DNA from: Bradyrhizobium sp. Arg816
Lineage (GTDB): Bacteria > Pseudomonadota > Alphaproteobacteria > Rhizobiales > Xanthobacteraceae
Reading direction: 5' to 3'
Length of the DNA stretch: 64,000 nucleotides
NCBI RefSeq assembly: GCF_029989365.1
Contig: NZ_JAPRAQ010000006.1
Span: 124,001 to 188,000, forward strand
Every line of letters starts with the position of its first letter. Within the stretch, counting starts at the first letter, position 1. Positions 16,925 to 25,384 of this stretch are shown here, in pieces. Position numbers and translations under genes: made by a program. Below the pieces are notes generated by a model. The model saw only the letters and a program-made list of their open reading frames with translations. It searched no databases and was not told the origin of the DNA.

Positions 16925-17692
16925 ATGAGCACCGCCCTCTTCGACCTTTCCGGCCGCACCGCACTCGTAACCGGCTCCTCCCGCGGCCTGGGCCGCGCCA
17001 TTGCCGAGGGCATGGCCAAGGCCGGCGCCAGGATCATCATCAACGGTGTCGATCCCAAGCGTGTCGAACAGGCAGTCGGCGAGTTTCGCGCTGCCGGTCA
17101 TCAGGCCGAGGGCGCTGCGTTCAACGTCACCGACGAGCCCGCGATCGTCGCGGCGTTCAACGACTTCGACCAGAAGGGCATTGCCGTCGACATTCTCGTC
17201 AACAATGCCGGCATCCAGCACCGCAAGCCGCTGGTGGAGTTCACCACCGACGAGTGGCGCAAGGTGATCGAGACCGACCTCACCAGCGCCTTCGTGATCG
17301 GCCGCGAGGCCGGCAAGCGCATGATCCCGCGCAAGCACGGCAAGATCATCAATATCGGCTCGCTCGGCAGCGAGCTCGCACGCCCCACCATCGCGCCCTA
17401 CACCGCGGCCAAGGGCGGCATCAAGAACCTCACCCGCTCGATGGCGGTGGAGTGGGCCCAGCACGGCATCCAGGCCAATGCGATCGGCCCGGGCTACATG
17501 CTGACCGACATGAACGAGGCGCTGGTCAACAACACCGACTTCAACAATTGGCTGATGGGCCGCATCCCCTCAAAACGCTGGGGCAAGCCGGACGAGCTGG
17601 TCGGTGCTGCGATCTTCCTCGCTTCGGATGCTTCGACCTATGTCAACGGCCAGATCATCTATGTCGATGGCGGCATGATCGCCGCGATGTAA
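16925..17692 (+). CDS. idnO: SDR oxidoreductase, gluconate 5-dehydrogenase-like
   Basis: 255 residues. Rossmann motif TGSSRGLG (16-23), NNAG (93-96) and the catalytic set Ser146, Tyr159 and Lys163 (PYTAAKGG). The region HRKPLVEF after NNAG and the end YVNGQIIYVDGGM match gluconate 5-dehydrogenases, which interconvert 5-keto-D-gluconate and D-gluconate with NAD(P)H. It starts 12 bp after the dehydratase gene, in the same operon. Specificity is inferred from context and resemblance. Confidence 0.86.
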   Translation: MSTALFDLSGRTALVTGSSRGLGRAIAEGMAKAGARIIINGVDPKRVEQAVGEFRAAGHQAEGAAFNVTDEPAIVAAFNDFDQKGIAVDILVNNAGIQHRKPLVEFTTDEWRKVIETDLTSAFVIGREAGKRMIPRKHGKIINIGSLGSELARPTIAPYTAAKGGIKNLTRSMAVEWAQHGIQANAIGPGYMLTDMNEALVNNTDFNNWLMGRIPSKRWGKPDELVGAAIFLASDASTYVNGQIIYVDGGMIAAM

Positions 17693-17717
17693 TCGCGAAC
17701 GCTAAGGGAACGAGACC

Positions 17718-18749
17718 ATGCGCGCCGTCGTCATCCACGCCCCGAAGGACCTGCGGATCGATAGCTATCCCGATCCAGCCCCCGCCCCGGGCGAAGTCCG
17801 CGTCAAGATTGCGAACGGCGGCATCTGCGGCTCCGATCTGCACTACTACCATCACGGCGGCTTCGGCGTCGTGCGCATCCAGCAGCCGATGGCGCTGGGC
17901 CACGAGATCGCCGGCGTGGTCGCGGCCGTCGGTGACGGCGTCACCAATGTGAAGCCGGGCACGCGCGTCGCCGTCAATCCGAGCAGACCGTGCGGCCACT
18001 GCCTGCATTGCCAGGAAGGCATGCGCAACCAGTGCCTCGACATGCGCTTCCTCGGCAGCGCGATGCGCTTCCCCCATGTCCAGGGCGGCTTTCGCGAGTT
18101 CATCACAGTCGATGCCACCCAGGCCGTGCCGATCGCGGACAAGCTGTCGCTGGCGGAAGCCGCGGTGGCCGAACCGCTCGCGGTGTGCCTGCATGCCGGC
18201 AAGCAGGCCGGGCCCCTCCTCGGCAAGCGCGTGCTGATCACGGGTTGCGGGCCGATCGGTGCGCTGATGATCTTGGTCTCGCGCTTCGGCGGCGCGTCCG
18301 AGATCGTGGTGACCGATGTCGCCGACGCGCCGCTCGCGGTCGCAAAGAAGCTCGGCGCCACCCACGCCATCAATGTCGCGACCGATGCCGCAGCGCTCGA
18401 TCCCTGGCGCGCCGGCAAGGGCGTGTTCGACACCCTGTTCGAGGCCTCGGGCAACCAGGCCGCGCTCCGCACGGCGCTCGACGTGCTTCGGCCGGGCGCG
18501 ACGCTGGTGCAGCTCGGTCTCGGCGGCGAGATGACGCTGCCGATCAACTCCATCGTCGCCAAGGAATTGCAGCTCCGCGGCACCTTCCGCTTCGACCCCG
18601 AATTCGAGCTCGCGGTGCGGCTGATGGGCGAAGGGCTGATCGACGTGAAACCGCTGATCACGGCCACCATGCCGTTCGAGAACGCGGTCGCCGCGTTCGA
18701 ACTCGCCAGCGACCGCTCGCAATCGATGAAGGTGCAGCTGACGTTCTAG
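17718..18749 (+). CDS. idnD: Zinc-dependent L-idonate 5-dehydrogenase-like enzyme
   Basis: 343 residues of the medium-chain dehydrogenase family. Catalytic zinc ligands Cys37 (GGICGSD) and His62-Glu63 (GHEIAG); structural zinc Cys92, Cys95, Cys98 and Cys106; NAD-binding GCGPIGAL in the second domain. GSDLHYYHHGGFG is characteristic of L-idonate dehydrogenases. It oxidises L-idonate to 5-ketogluconate, which idnO then reduces. AGGGAACGAG precedes the ATG; gap to idnO is 25 bp. It ends 14 bp from the convergent DUF2380 gene. Confidence 0.88.
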   Translation: MRAVVIHAPKDLRIDSYPDPAPAPGEVRVKIANGGICGSDLHYYHHGGFGVVRIQQPMALGHEIAGVVAAVGDGVTNVKPGTRVAVNPSRPCGHCLHCQEGMRNQCLDMRFLGSAMRFPHVQGGFREFITVDATQAVPIADKLSLAEAAVAEPLAVCLHAGKQAGPLLGKRVLITGCGPIGALMILVSRFGGASEIVVTDVADAPLAVAKKLGATHAINVATDAAALDPWRAGKGVFDTLFEASGNQAALRTALDVLRPGATLVQLGLGGEMTLPINSIVAKELQLRGTFRFDPEFELAVRLMGEGLIDVKPLITATMPFENAVAAFELASDRSQSMKVQLTF

Positions 18750-18763
18750 GGCGGGTATCGCGG

Positions 18764-19639
18764 TTACTGGCTCCCGATCAGCTTATCGCTGACCAGCCGG
18801 ACCGCGCCCCGTTTCCACGAATAGTCCGCGCCCATGCGCAGGCCGCTGTCGCCACGCGACAGCACCGCACCGGTCCTGGCATCGCGGACCTGGAAGCCGA
18901 GCGTGTATTCGGTGCGGCTGACCCGCCGCACCACGCCGATCAGCGACTGATCCGCGCCGAGCGTCTGCGCGATCGCCGCCTCGCAGCCATCGCAGTCGCG
19001 CAAGCCTCGCGCCTTCACCACCTCGCCGCTTGCGCTGCCAACGTCAACGAGGCGGTAGCGGCCGGATTGGCCGAGAGCCTCGCGCACGCTACCGGTAACC
19101 TCGGCCAGATAGGATGCATCTGCGGCCGCGAGGCCGGCGGTCGGTGCCGCGGTGTTGTCCTCAAGTTCGAAATCGAACACGGCCAGCGCGACCGGCGCAG
19201 GCGTGGCGAGCGCGGCCATGACCTCGCGAGACACGAAAATCTCGGCACGTTCCCATGATTCATCATTGTCGCCGCGGAAGGTGTAGAGCTTGTCCATCAC
19301 GAGCTTCTTGGCGCCGACGTCGATGACGGCGACCTTGGCCCATTGCACCAGCGTGCTCGTTTTCTGGATGCCGCCGATGACCTTGAATGCCGCGCCATCC
19401 TGGGCAGACGGCACCGGCCGGTAGCGGCCGTCCGCACTGATATCCCGCCTGAGCGCGGCCATGAACGCCGACAGCCGCCGCTCATGGGCGGCGGTCTGGT
19501 TGGCCGGCTCGGCCGACGTATCGGTGTAGCTGAAATCGTCCATGGCAACGCCGATGGCGTCCCCGGCGCCGGCCGGCGAAGAGGCCGCCAGGAGGCCGAC
19601 GAGGAGGAAAGCAGAGAGGATCAAGCTGATACGGCGCAT
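18764..19639 (-). CDS. Exported protein with two DUF2380/DUF3280-like halves
   Basis: 291 residues with a clear signal peptide (MRRISLILSAFLLVGLLAASSPAGAG). The mature part splits into two similar halves, about 28-150 and 153-291, each a beta-alpha unit beginning with an Asp-Phe motif (MDDFSYTD; VFDFELED), the first carrying DGRYRPVP and the second SGRYRLVD, so it looks like an internal duplication. GAGG lies before the ATG. It is divergent from the two-component pair at 19.8-21.9 kb. I recall such proteins beside FlhSR/methanol-dehydrogenase genes in other alphaproteobacteria, but nothing here proves a link. Periplasmic; function unknown. Confidence 0.78.
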   Translation of the reverse strand: MRRISLILSAFLLVGLLAASSPAGAGDAIGVAMDDFSYTDTSAEPANQTAAHERRLSAFMAALRRDISADGRYRPVPSAQDGAAFKVIGGIQKTSTLVQWAKVAVIDVGAKKLVMDKLYTFRGDNDESWERAEIFVSREVMAALATPAPVALAVFDFELEDNTAAPTAGLAAADASYLAEVTGSVREALGQSGRYRLVDVGSASGEVVKARGLRDCDGCEAAIAQTLGADQSLIGVVRRVSRTEYTLGFQVRDARTGAVLSRGDSGLRMGADYSWKRGAVRLVSDKLIGSQ

Positions 19640-19827
19640 GCGGGCCTCGTGTCATGGAGCGGCGGCGCAATCTGGACGGCAACCTCATGCCATGCAGCCG
19701 TCCCCGTCCCGGCGCGTACCGGGAAAATTTCACGACGTTGCACCGCGGTATGCGCAGCGCTTTGCCCCGCTTGCGTTCTGCCGTTTAATGCTTGGGCGAC
19801 AATTCCGTTCGCGCCAGGTGCCCGCCG

Positions 19828-21213
19828 ATGTGGAACCGCCCGAGGTTCGATCTCAAGGTCCGTCTGACGTTGCGCGTGGCCGCCATATCGGCCGCGTGCT
19901 TCGCCGCGATCTCCGCCTATTTCCTCATCACCGCCGACCGCGCGGCCCATGGGCGCCTCGACGACATCGCCGCCATCGTGGCCAAGACACTGGAGCTGCA
20001 ACAAGGCAAGATCCAGTGGGTGGCGAGCCCGCGCTCGGACTTTCCCAACCTCGACCCCGTTTCGGCCTATGTGATGACGCCCGGCCTGTGCCTGGCGTTC
20101 CGCGGCGTGAGCGGCGACATCCTCCAGCGATTCTGTAGCGGCGCGCCGATACCGGCGAACCCGCCGCCGCAGGTCTTCGCGACCTTCTATCGCAGCCTGT
20201 TCGACCCCGGCCGCGAGGCGACCCGGCCCGTGATCGTGCGCGGAACGAAGCTCGGCGAGACCGTGGTCTCGGTCGATCCGGCCGTGCAGACGGCCGACGC
20301 CTGGCACGAGGCCGGCCGCCTGATGCTCGCGCTTGCGATCGCGCTGCCGCTGTTGTGCGTCCTGGTCTACGCCGCGCTGGCGCGTGCGCTGCGCCCCACC
20401 CGCATGATCCGCTCCGGCCTCGAACGGATCGCCGCCAATGACCTTTCGACGCGGCTGCCGCCGTTCGATCTCGCCGAGCTGTCGGCGATCCGCGACGTCT
20501 TCAACCATCTCGCCGAAAGCCTCGACACCGCGCTGGCCGAGCGCAGCGAATTGACGCGGAAACTGATCGCACTCCAGGACGAGGAGCGCCGCCATCTCGC
20601 GCGCGAGCTGCATGACGAGTTCGGCCAGTCGCTGGCCGCCATCCGCGCGCTCGCTTCCTCAGCCCGCCAGACCGCCGTCCAGGACTGCCCCTCCCTGCTT
20701 GGCGAGTGCGACGGCATCGCGCGGACCGCAACCGGCATGATGGAGACGCTGCGCGGCGCGCTGTTCCGGCTGCGCCCGCCCGACGTCGAGGAGCTCGGGC
20801 TCGTGGCGAGCCTCGAAGGCCTGGTTGCGGGTTGGAACGGGCGCAGCCGCGGCCAGACGCGGTTTTCGATCCGGTTCGACGGTGCGTTCGCGACCCTGCC
20901 CGCCACGATCAGCGCGAGCCTCTACCGGATCGTGCAGGAGGCGCTCACCAACGCCGCCAAGCATGCCGGCGCCACACGGGTAAGCCTGGAGCTTGCGATG
21001 CGTGCCGACGAGATCGCACTTGCGATCGACGACGACGGACGGTCGAACGATCCCGCCGCGAAATCCGGAATGGGTCTGCTCGGCATGCGCGAGCGCGTCG
21101 CGGCCTTGCGCGGCCAGTTGAGCTTCGAGGCCGCGCCGAACGGCGGCTCCGCGCTGCGCGTGGTCATTCCGCTTGCGGGTCTCGATCGGCAGCCACTGGA
21201 GCGCGCGGCATGA
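19828..21213 (+). CDS. Membrane sensor histidine kinase, NarL/HisKA_3 type
   Basis: 461 residues from ATG 19828. Two membrane helices (about 12-30 and 170-192) bracket a periplasmic sensor of about 140 residues with two cysteines (GLCLAF, RFCSG), then HAMP (about 193-245) and a HisKA_3 box with His262 in RRHLARELHDEFGQ, ending in a compact HATPase (GMGLLGMRERV). This is the kinase class that partners LuxR-type regulators. Its stop overlaps the ATG of the next gene (ATGA), so the pair is coupled. Resembles FlhS of the FlhSR systems that control C1 metabolism; inference only. Confidence 0.87.
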   Translation: MWNRPRFDLKVRLTLRVAAISAACFAAISAYFLITADRAAHGRLDDIAAIVAKTLELQQGKIQWVASPRSDFPNLDPVSAYVMTPGLCLAFRGVSGDILQRFCSGAPIPANPPPQVFATFYRSLFDPGREATRPVIVRGTKLGETVVSVDPAVQTADAWHEAGRLMLALAIALPLLCVLVYAALARALRPTRMIRSGLERIAANDLSTRLPPFDLAELSAIRDVFNHLAESLDTALAERSELTRKLIALQDEERRHLARELHDEFGQSLAAIRALASSARQTAVQDCPSLLGECDGIARTATGMMETLRGALFRLRPPDVEELGLVASLEGLVAGWNGRSRGQTRFSIRFDGAFATLPATISASLYRIVQEALTNAAKHAGATRVSLELAMRADEIALAIDDDGRSNDPAAKSGMGLLGMRERVAALRGQLSFEAAPNGGSALRVVIPLAGLDRQPLERAA

Positions 21214-21896
21214 GCGCGGCCGATGCGACCATTCTGCTGGTCGACGACCATTCCGTCGTCCGCGAGGGCTATCGCTCCGTGCTCCAGAAGCAGCCGGGGC
21301 TTCGCGTCATCGCCGAAGCCGCCGACGGTGCCGAGGCCTACCGTCTCTTCAAATCCGAGGCGCCCGACCTCGTCATCATGGATCTGAGCATGCCCGGCAT
21401 CGGCGGCATCGAGGCCGTCAGGCGCATCAGGCAATGGGACAAGGCGGCACGGATCCTGGTCTTCACCATGCACGAGAATGCCGGCTTCGCCGTGCAGGCG
21501 ATCCGCGCCGGCGCGCGGGGCTATGTCACCAAGACCAGCCCGCCGGAGACGCTGGTGCGCGCCGTGATGGACGTGCTCGCCGGCAAGATCGCCATCAGCC
21601 CCGACATCGACCACGAGCTCGCGCTCAGCCGTATCAGCGGCGAGAGCTCGGCCGCCGACGTGCTCACGCCGCGCGAGTTCGAGGTGCTGCGGCTGCTGCT
21701 CGCCGAGAACACGACGGAGGAGATCGCCGAGACGCTGCATGTCAGCCCGAAGACGGTGGCGAACCTGCATTCGCTGATCAAGGACAAGCTCGGCGTCGGC
21801 TCCGACATCGAGTTGGTCCGGCTTGCGCTCCGGCAGGGCCTGCTGACGCAGGCCGATCTCGGCGAAGCCCGGTCGCTCAGGCCAGATAACGCGTGA
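21210..21896 (+). CDS. NarL/LuxR-family response regulator
   Basis: 228 residues. Receiver domain 1-125 with the acidic pair in LVDDH, phospho-acceptor Asp58 in IMDLSMPG and Lys in VTKTSPP; then a LuxR helix-turn-helix (about 148-205: LTPREFEVLRLLLAENTTEE). ATG overlaps the kinase stop by four bases. The last 20 bp overlap the end of the convergent membrane-protein gene. Likely target promoters include its own operon and the divergent DUF2380 gene, but no matching repeat was recognised there. Confidence 0.88.
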   Translation: MSAADATILLVDDHSVVREGYRSVLQKQPGLRVIAEAADGAEAYRLFKSEAPDLVIMDLSMPGIGGIEAVRRIRQWDKAARILVFTMHENAGFAVQAIRAGARGYVTKTSPPETLVRAVMDVLAGKIAISPDIDHELALSRISGESSAADVLTPREFEVLRLLLAENTTEEIAETLHVSPKTVANLHSLIKDKLGVGSDIELVRLALRQGLLTQADLGEARSLRPDNA

Positions 21897-22719
21897 GATA
21901 GCCTTCCATGGCGTAGAGCGCGCAGAGCGCCAGGCTCGACCACACCGCGGCGGTGAAATACAGGAACATCCAGGTCAGCTCGCCCTTCCAATGCGCGATG
22001 TCGTGGGTCACCACCCAGCGCGTCGCGACGTCATGCACGCCTTCGAGGAAGCCGAGGAGCTTGTTGCCCTCTTCATGCCCTGCCCGCCAGCGGCTGAGAT
22101 ACATCGGCACGTCGACGGTGACGAGGAAAGCGAGGAAGCAGGCGATGCCGATGATGCCTGACATCAGCGCCCAGCGCACCGGTCCCTGGAATTCCGGCAT
22201 GAGGCGGCACAGCGCGATGCCGGCGAGGAAAAACGTCACCGCCCACAACGAATTCTCGATCGCATTGTAGAGGAAGTTCGTGGTGACGACCGCGTACCAG
22301 GAGAAGCACTCCGCGATGATGATGATGGGCACGATCACCAGCGCGATGTTCACCGCGGTCTCCGCCCCCGTCATGTGACCTAGCTGATGCAGGATGATCG
22401 CCCATTGCGCGACGAAGCACAGCTCGGCCACGGTCGCGACGGTGCGGCCGACGAATACGCTGGAGAGCCAGGTGTCGAACAGGCAGATGCGCTGCACGTC
22501 GGCGCGCGGCAGGAACGATCGGAACGCGCAGCCGAACACATAGCCGGCGCAGAGCAGGAACATCAGCCCGATATCCGAACCGCCGCCGGCGCTGCCGGCA
22601 ACCGTCGGATAGAACTCGCGGTACAGCATGAACCAGACGAGGATGTTGGCCGCACTGACAAGCGTCAGAGAGCCCCACCACCACGCGAGGGGATTTGACC
22701 GCGCCTGCCACTGCAACAT
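21877..22719 (-). CDS. Polytopic membrane protein of unknown function
   Basis: 280 residues from ATG 22719, chosen because GGAG stands six bases before it; an ATG at 22770 has no such site. About six to seven hydrophobic segments, several aromatic-rich (NPLAWWWGSL, WAIILHQLGHM, ECFSWYAVVTTNFLYNAIENSLW), and a C-terminal pair around WKGELTWMFLYFTAAVW. His residues within helices (HQLGHM, THDIAHW) could bind a metal or haem, but that is speculation. It overlaps the response-regulator gene tail to tail by 20 bp. I do not recognise the family. Confidence 0.75.
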   Translation of the reverse strand: MLQWQARSNPLAWWWGSLTLVSAANILVWFMLYREFYPTVAGSAGGGSDIGLMFLLCAGYVFGCAFRSFLPRADVQRICLFDTWLSSVFVGRTVATVAELCFVAQWAIILHQLGHMTGAETAVNIALVIVPIIIIAECFSWYAVVTTNFLYNAIENSLWAVTFFLAGIALCRLMPEFQGPVRWALMSGIIGIACFLAFLVTVDVPMYLSRWRAGHEEGNKLLGFLEGVHDVATRWVVTHDIAHWKGELTWMFLYFTAAVWSSLALCALYAMEGYLTRYLA

Positions 22720-23325
22720 GAATCGCTCCGCCGTAACCGATATGACATCCAGCAGTAGCAATTCTGTCATAAATCAGCGGCACGACGCGACAAAAATCTA
22801 CGTTATGGCGCTGTCATAATTGGCCTGCGCGCTGTCATATTCGCGAAGGCTGCTAAAAACTTCGCGATGGAAAGCACCGGCCCTAATCATGAGTATGAAT
22901 CGCGACGAACTCTTTCGGCATCGCAAATATGTCCCGCTGATGCGGACGACGAAGCGAGCGCTCGGCGCTACTCAATAACCTTGATCTCCTTCCAGAGTTC
23001 GCCGCTCTTTTTCTGCATGGACGTAAGAATTTGGCGAAGACTTGGAGCGTCGGAAGACTTGGAGCGTCGGAAGACTTGGAGCGTCGGAAGACTTGGAGCG
23101 TCGACGGAGTCGCGGCAACGACAACCTCTTTGCCCAAGGCGGCCCAAGGCGAGGAGATCATGACGTTTCATGGATGGCCCAAAAAGAACATCTGCAATCC
23201 AAGGCCGCAGAACGACGCTCCTTGATAGCGATGAGAACGGAGCCCGTTCTGTCCACATGTCGGACAAAGTCAGGTAAATACTATATCTATTCGACAATAT
23301 TGGTTTGTTCGTCCATAAGAAGGCT
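22720..23325. other. 606-bp non-coding stretch with short repeats
   Basis: No reading frame here looks like protein. It holds three direct copies of CTGTCATA (22764, 22811, 22832) and one inverted TATGACA (22741) near the membrane-protein start, the 17-bp tandem repeat at 23036-23103, and local AT-rich DNA before the IclR gene. The minus-strand frame ending near 22972 closes with a protein-like tail (SMQKKSGELWKEIKVIE), perhaps the last remnant of a decayed gene. Confidence 0.6.
23036..23103. repeat. 17-bp tandem repeat, about four copies
   Basis: The unit CTTGGAGCGTCGGAAGA repeats at 23041, 23058 and 23075 without a mismatch, with a partial fourth copy from 23092. A 17-bp period does not preserve a reading frame, so it is not a protein repeat. 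Confidence 0.95.
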
Positions 23326-24207
23326 ATGGTCCAAACTATTCGGTCCAAAGCGCCCCAAGCTTCCTCGTCCGCCGCCGCGGTGCTGGCGTCGCGCGGCGAT
23401 GATGCCGCGTTCGCGACGACACTCGCAAAGGGCCTCGTGGTGCTCGAAGCCTTCAAGGCCGGCACGACGTTGCTCGGCAACATGGAGCTGTCGATTCTGA
23501 CGGGGATTCCGCGACCGACGGTGGCGCGGCTGACGCATACGCTCGCCGAGCTTGGCTATCTTCGCTACGATCCCGATCGCGCCAAATATCGCGTCGGCGC
23601 GCGCACACTTCACATGGCGCATCCGCTGCTCGCCGACATGCAGTTCCGCCAGGTCGCGCGCCCCATGATGCAGGAGCTTGCGCAGAGCGTGCGCGGCACC
23701 GTCTCCATCGGCCTGCTGGATGCGACCTCCATGATCTATGTCGAGACCGCGCGCTCCGGCGACGTCGGCCCGCACGTCCCCGACATCGGCATGCCCATTC
23801 CCGTGGTCATGACGGCGATGGGCCGCGCCGCGGCTGCAACCTTGCCGCAGACCGATGCCGCGCTCCTCGAAGAGCGCCTCGCAAGCGAGGACGCCGAACT
23901 CTGGTCAGCCTTCCGCGAAAGATACCGCGCCGGCCTTGTGCAATGCGCGAGCCGTGGCTTCTGCATCTGCTGGGGCGAATACATGGCCTCGATCCACGCC
24001 GTCGCGGCGCCGCTGTTTCACGCGAGCGAAACCAGGCAGTCGTTCTCGATCAATTGCGGCATCCCCGCGTTCCGGCTCCAGCCGGGCCAACTGGAGGGCG
24101 AGATCGGCCCGCGCATCGCGGCACTCGCCGATAGCATCCGCGCTATCGTCGGCACGGCAAGGCCGGCGGAGACACAGAAACAAAACAAGAAGAGGGCCAG
24201 GAGATGA
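23326..24207 (+). CDS. IclR-family transcriptional regulator
   Basis: 293 residues from ATG 23326, with AAGAAGG just upstream; a TTG seven codons earlier is possible. Winged helix in about 30-100 (GLVVLEAFKAG, LTGIPRPTVARLTHTLAELGYL) and an IclR effector domain to about 275 (PMMQELAQSVRGTVSIGLLD, GRAAAATLP). A basic tail (KQNKKRARR) ends it. It precedes a Bug-type binding-protein gene by 36 bp and probably regulates it in response to an aromatic or carboxylic acid. Confidence 0.9.
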   Translation: MVQTIRSKAPQASSSAAAVLASRGDDAAFATTLAKGLVVLEAFKAGTTLLGNMELSILTGIPRPTVARLTHTLAELGYLRYDPDRAKYRVGARTLHMAHPLLADMQFRQVARPMMQELAQSVRGTVSIGLLDATSMIYVETARSGDVGPHVPDIGMPIPVVMTAMGRAAAATLPQTDAALLEERLASEDAELWSAFRERYRAGLVQCASRGFCICWGEYMASIHAVAAPLFHASETRQSFSINCGIPAFRLQPGQLEGEIGPRIAALADSIRAIVGTARPAETQKQNKKRARR

Positions 24208-24243
24208 ACAAGAACACTGGCGCTCCACCCCCGGGAGGCCGAC

Positions 24244-25215
24244 ATGACCATCACACGCCGAACATTGCTGGGCACCCTCGCCCTTTCCCTGTCCGGATTT
24301 CCATTCGCCGCGCGCGCTGACGCCTGGCCGTCGCGCCTGGTGCGGCTGATCTCGCCCTACGGGCCCGGCGGCTCCAACGACATCTCGCTGCGCCTCCTTG
24401 CCGAAGAGTTCGGCCGCAGCCTGCACCAGCAGTTCATCGTCGAGAACAAGCCGGGCGCCGGCACGCGTATTGCGAATGACCTCGTCGCCCACGCGCCGGG
24501 CGACGGCTACACGTTTCTCTACGTCGCGGCGCCCTACGCCACCGCAGAGGCGCTGTTCGGCACGCTCACCTACGATCGCGGGGATCTCCAGCCCGTCGCG
24601 ATGGCGGTGATCGCGCCACTGTTCCTGATCATCAGCGCCGATGCGCCGTTCAAGACGCTTCCCGAGCTGATCGCCTACGGCAAGTCGAAGCCGGACGGAC
24701 TGACCTTCGCCTCGCCCGGCGCCGGTTCGCAGCCGCATCTCGCCGGCGAGCTCCTGTTCCGGGATGCCGGCGTCAAGGGACTCAACATCCCCTTCCGCGG
24801 CGACGCGGCCTCCTACACCGAGCTGCTTGCGGGCCGCGTCGATGCGACGCTGACGGCGCTGCCGACCGCGCTGCCCTACATCCAGAGCGGCAAGTTCAGA
24901 GTGCTGGGCGTTGCCTCCAGCGAGCGCAGCCCGCTCTATCCGCAGGCGCCGACCTTGCGCGAACAGGGATTTCCGAAGGTGATCGCCGCCGGCTGGTTCG
25001 GCTTCATGGCGCCGGCCACGACGCCGCGGCCGCTCGTCGACAAGCTTCAAGCCGAAGTCGCGCGCGTCCTCGCCACCCCTGCCGTAAAGGACAAGCTCAC
25101 CGCCCAGGGCCTGGAAGTGCGCGCGAGCAGCGCCGCAGAGTTCGGCCAGTTCATCGACAACGAGACGCAGAGATGGACCGTGCTGATCCGCGAGGCCGGA
25201 TTGAAGGGGGAGTGA
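24244..25215 (+). CDS. Tripartite tricarboxylate transporter receptor (Bug/TctC family)
   Basis: 323 residues. Signal peptide MTITRRTLLGTLALSLSGFPFAARA has twin arginines. The mature protein carries the Bug hallmarks YGPGGSNDISLR after the first strand, VENKPGAGTRIANDLVA, and SPGAGSQPHLAGELL. It binds a carboxylate in the periplasm. GGGAGG precedes the ATG. No membrane subunits (tctA, tctB) are nearby, as is usual for the many orphan Bug proteins; it may deliver to a shared permease or act as a sensor. Cotranscribed with the IclR gene. Confidence 0.9.
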   Translation: MTITRRTLLGTLALSLSGFPFAARADAWPSRLVRLISPYGPGGSNDISLRLLAEEFGRSLHQQFIVENKPGAGTRIANDLVAHAPGDGYTFLYVAAPYATAEALFGTLTYDRGDLQPVAMAVIAPLFLIISADAPFKTLPELIAYGKSKPDGLTFASPGAGSQPHLAGELLFRDAGVKGLNIPFRGDAASYTELLAGRVDATLTALPTALPYIQSGKFRVLGVASSERSPLYPQAPTLREQGFPKVIAAGWFGFMAPATTPRPLVDKLQAEVARVLATPAVKDKLTAQGLEVRASSAAEFGQFIDNETQRWTVLIREAGLKGE

Positions 25216-25244
25216 AGAACGAGTGAGGCGGCGCAGTTCTCTCA

Positions 25245-25371
25245 TCCCTCATGGCCGGGCTTGCCCCGGCCATCCACGCGCCTCCGCACACGACGCCAGA
25301 CGTGGATGCCCGGGCCTTCGCCTCGCCGAAGCGGCTTCGGCCGCGCAGGCGGGTCAAGCCCGGGCATGACG
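25245..25371. repeat. Palindromic repeat family B, paired units, one with an insertion
   Basis: A unit CATGGCCGGGCTTGCCCCGG...CCATCCACG is followed by the opposite unit ACGTGGATGCCCGGG...TCAAGCCCGGGCATGACG. In the second, about 38 bp (25316-25353, containing CTCGCCGAAGCGGCTTCGG) separate two blocks that are joined in the copies at 2.87 and 54.8 kb. Lies between converging genes. Confidence 0.78.
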
Positions 25372-25384
25372 ACTGAAGGTGCCG

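Noticed and set aside
22764..22839. Pho boxes from the CTGTCATA copies
   Set aside because: No copy has a second half-site at the 11-bp spacing.
23036..23103. CRISPR array
   Set aside because: Units are 17 bp, contiguous and without spacers; no cas genes.
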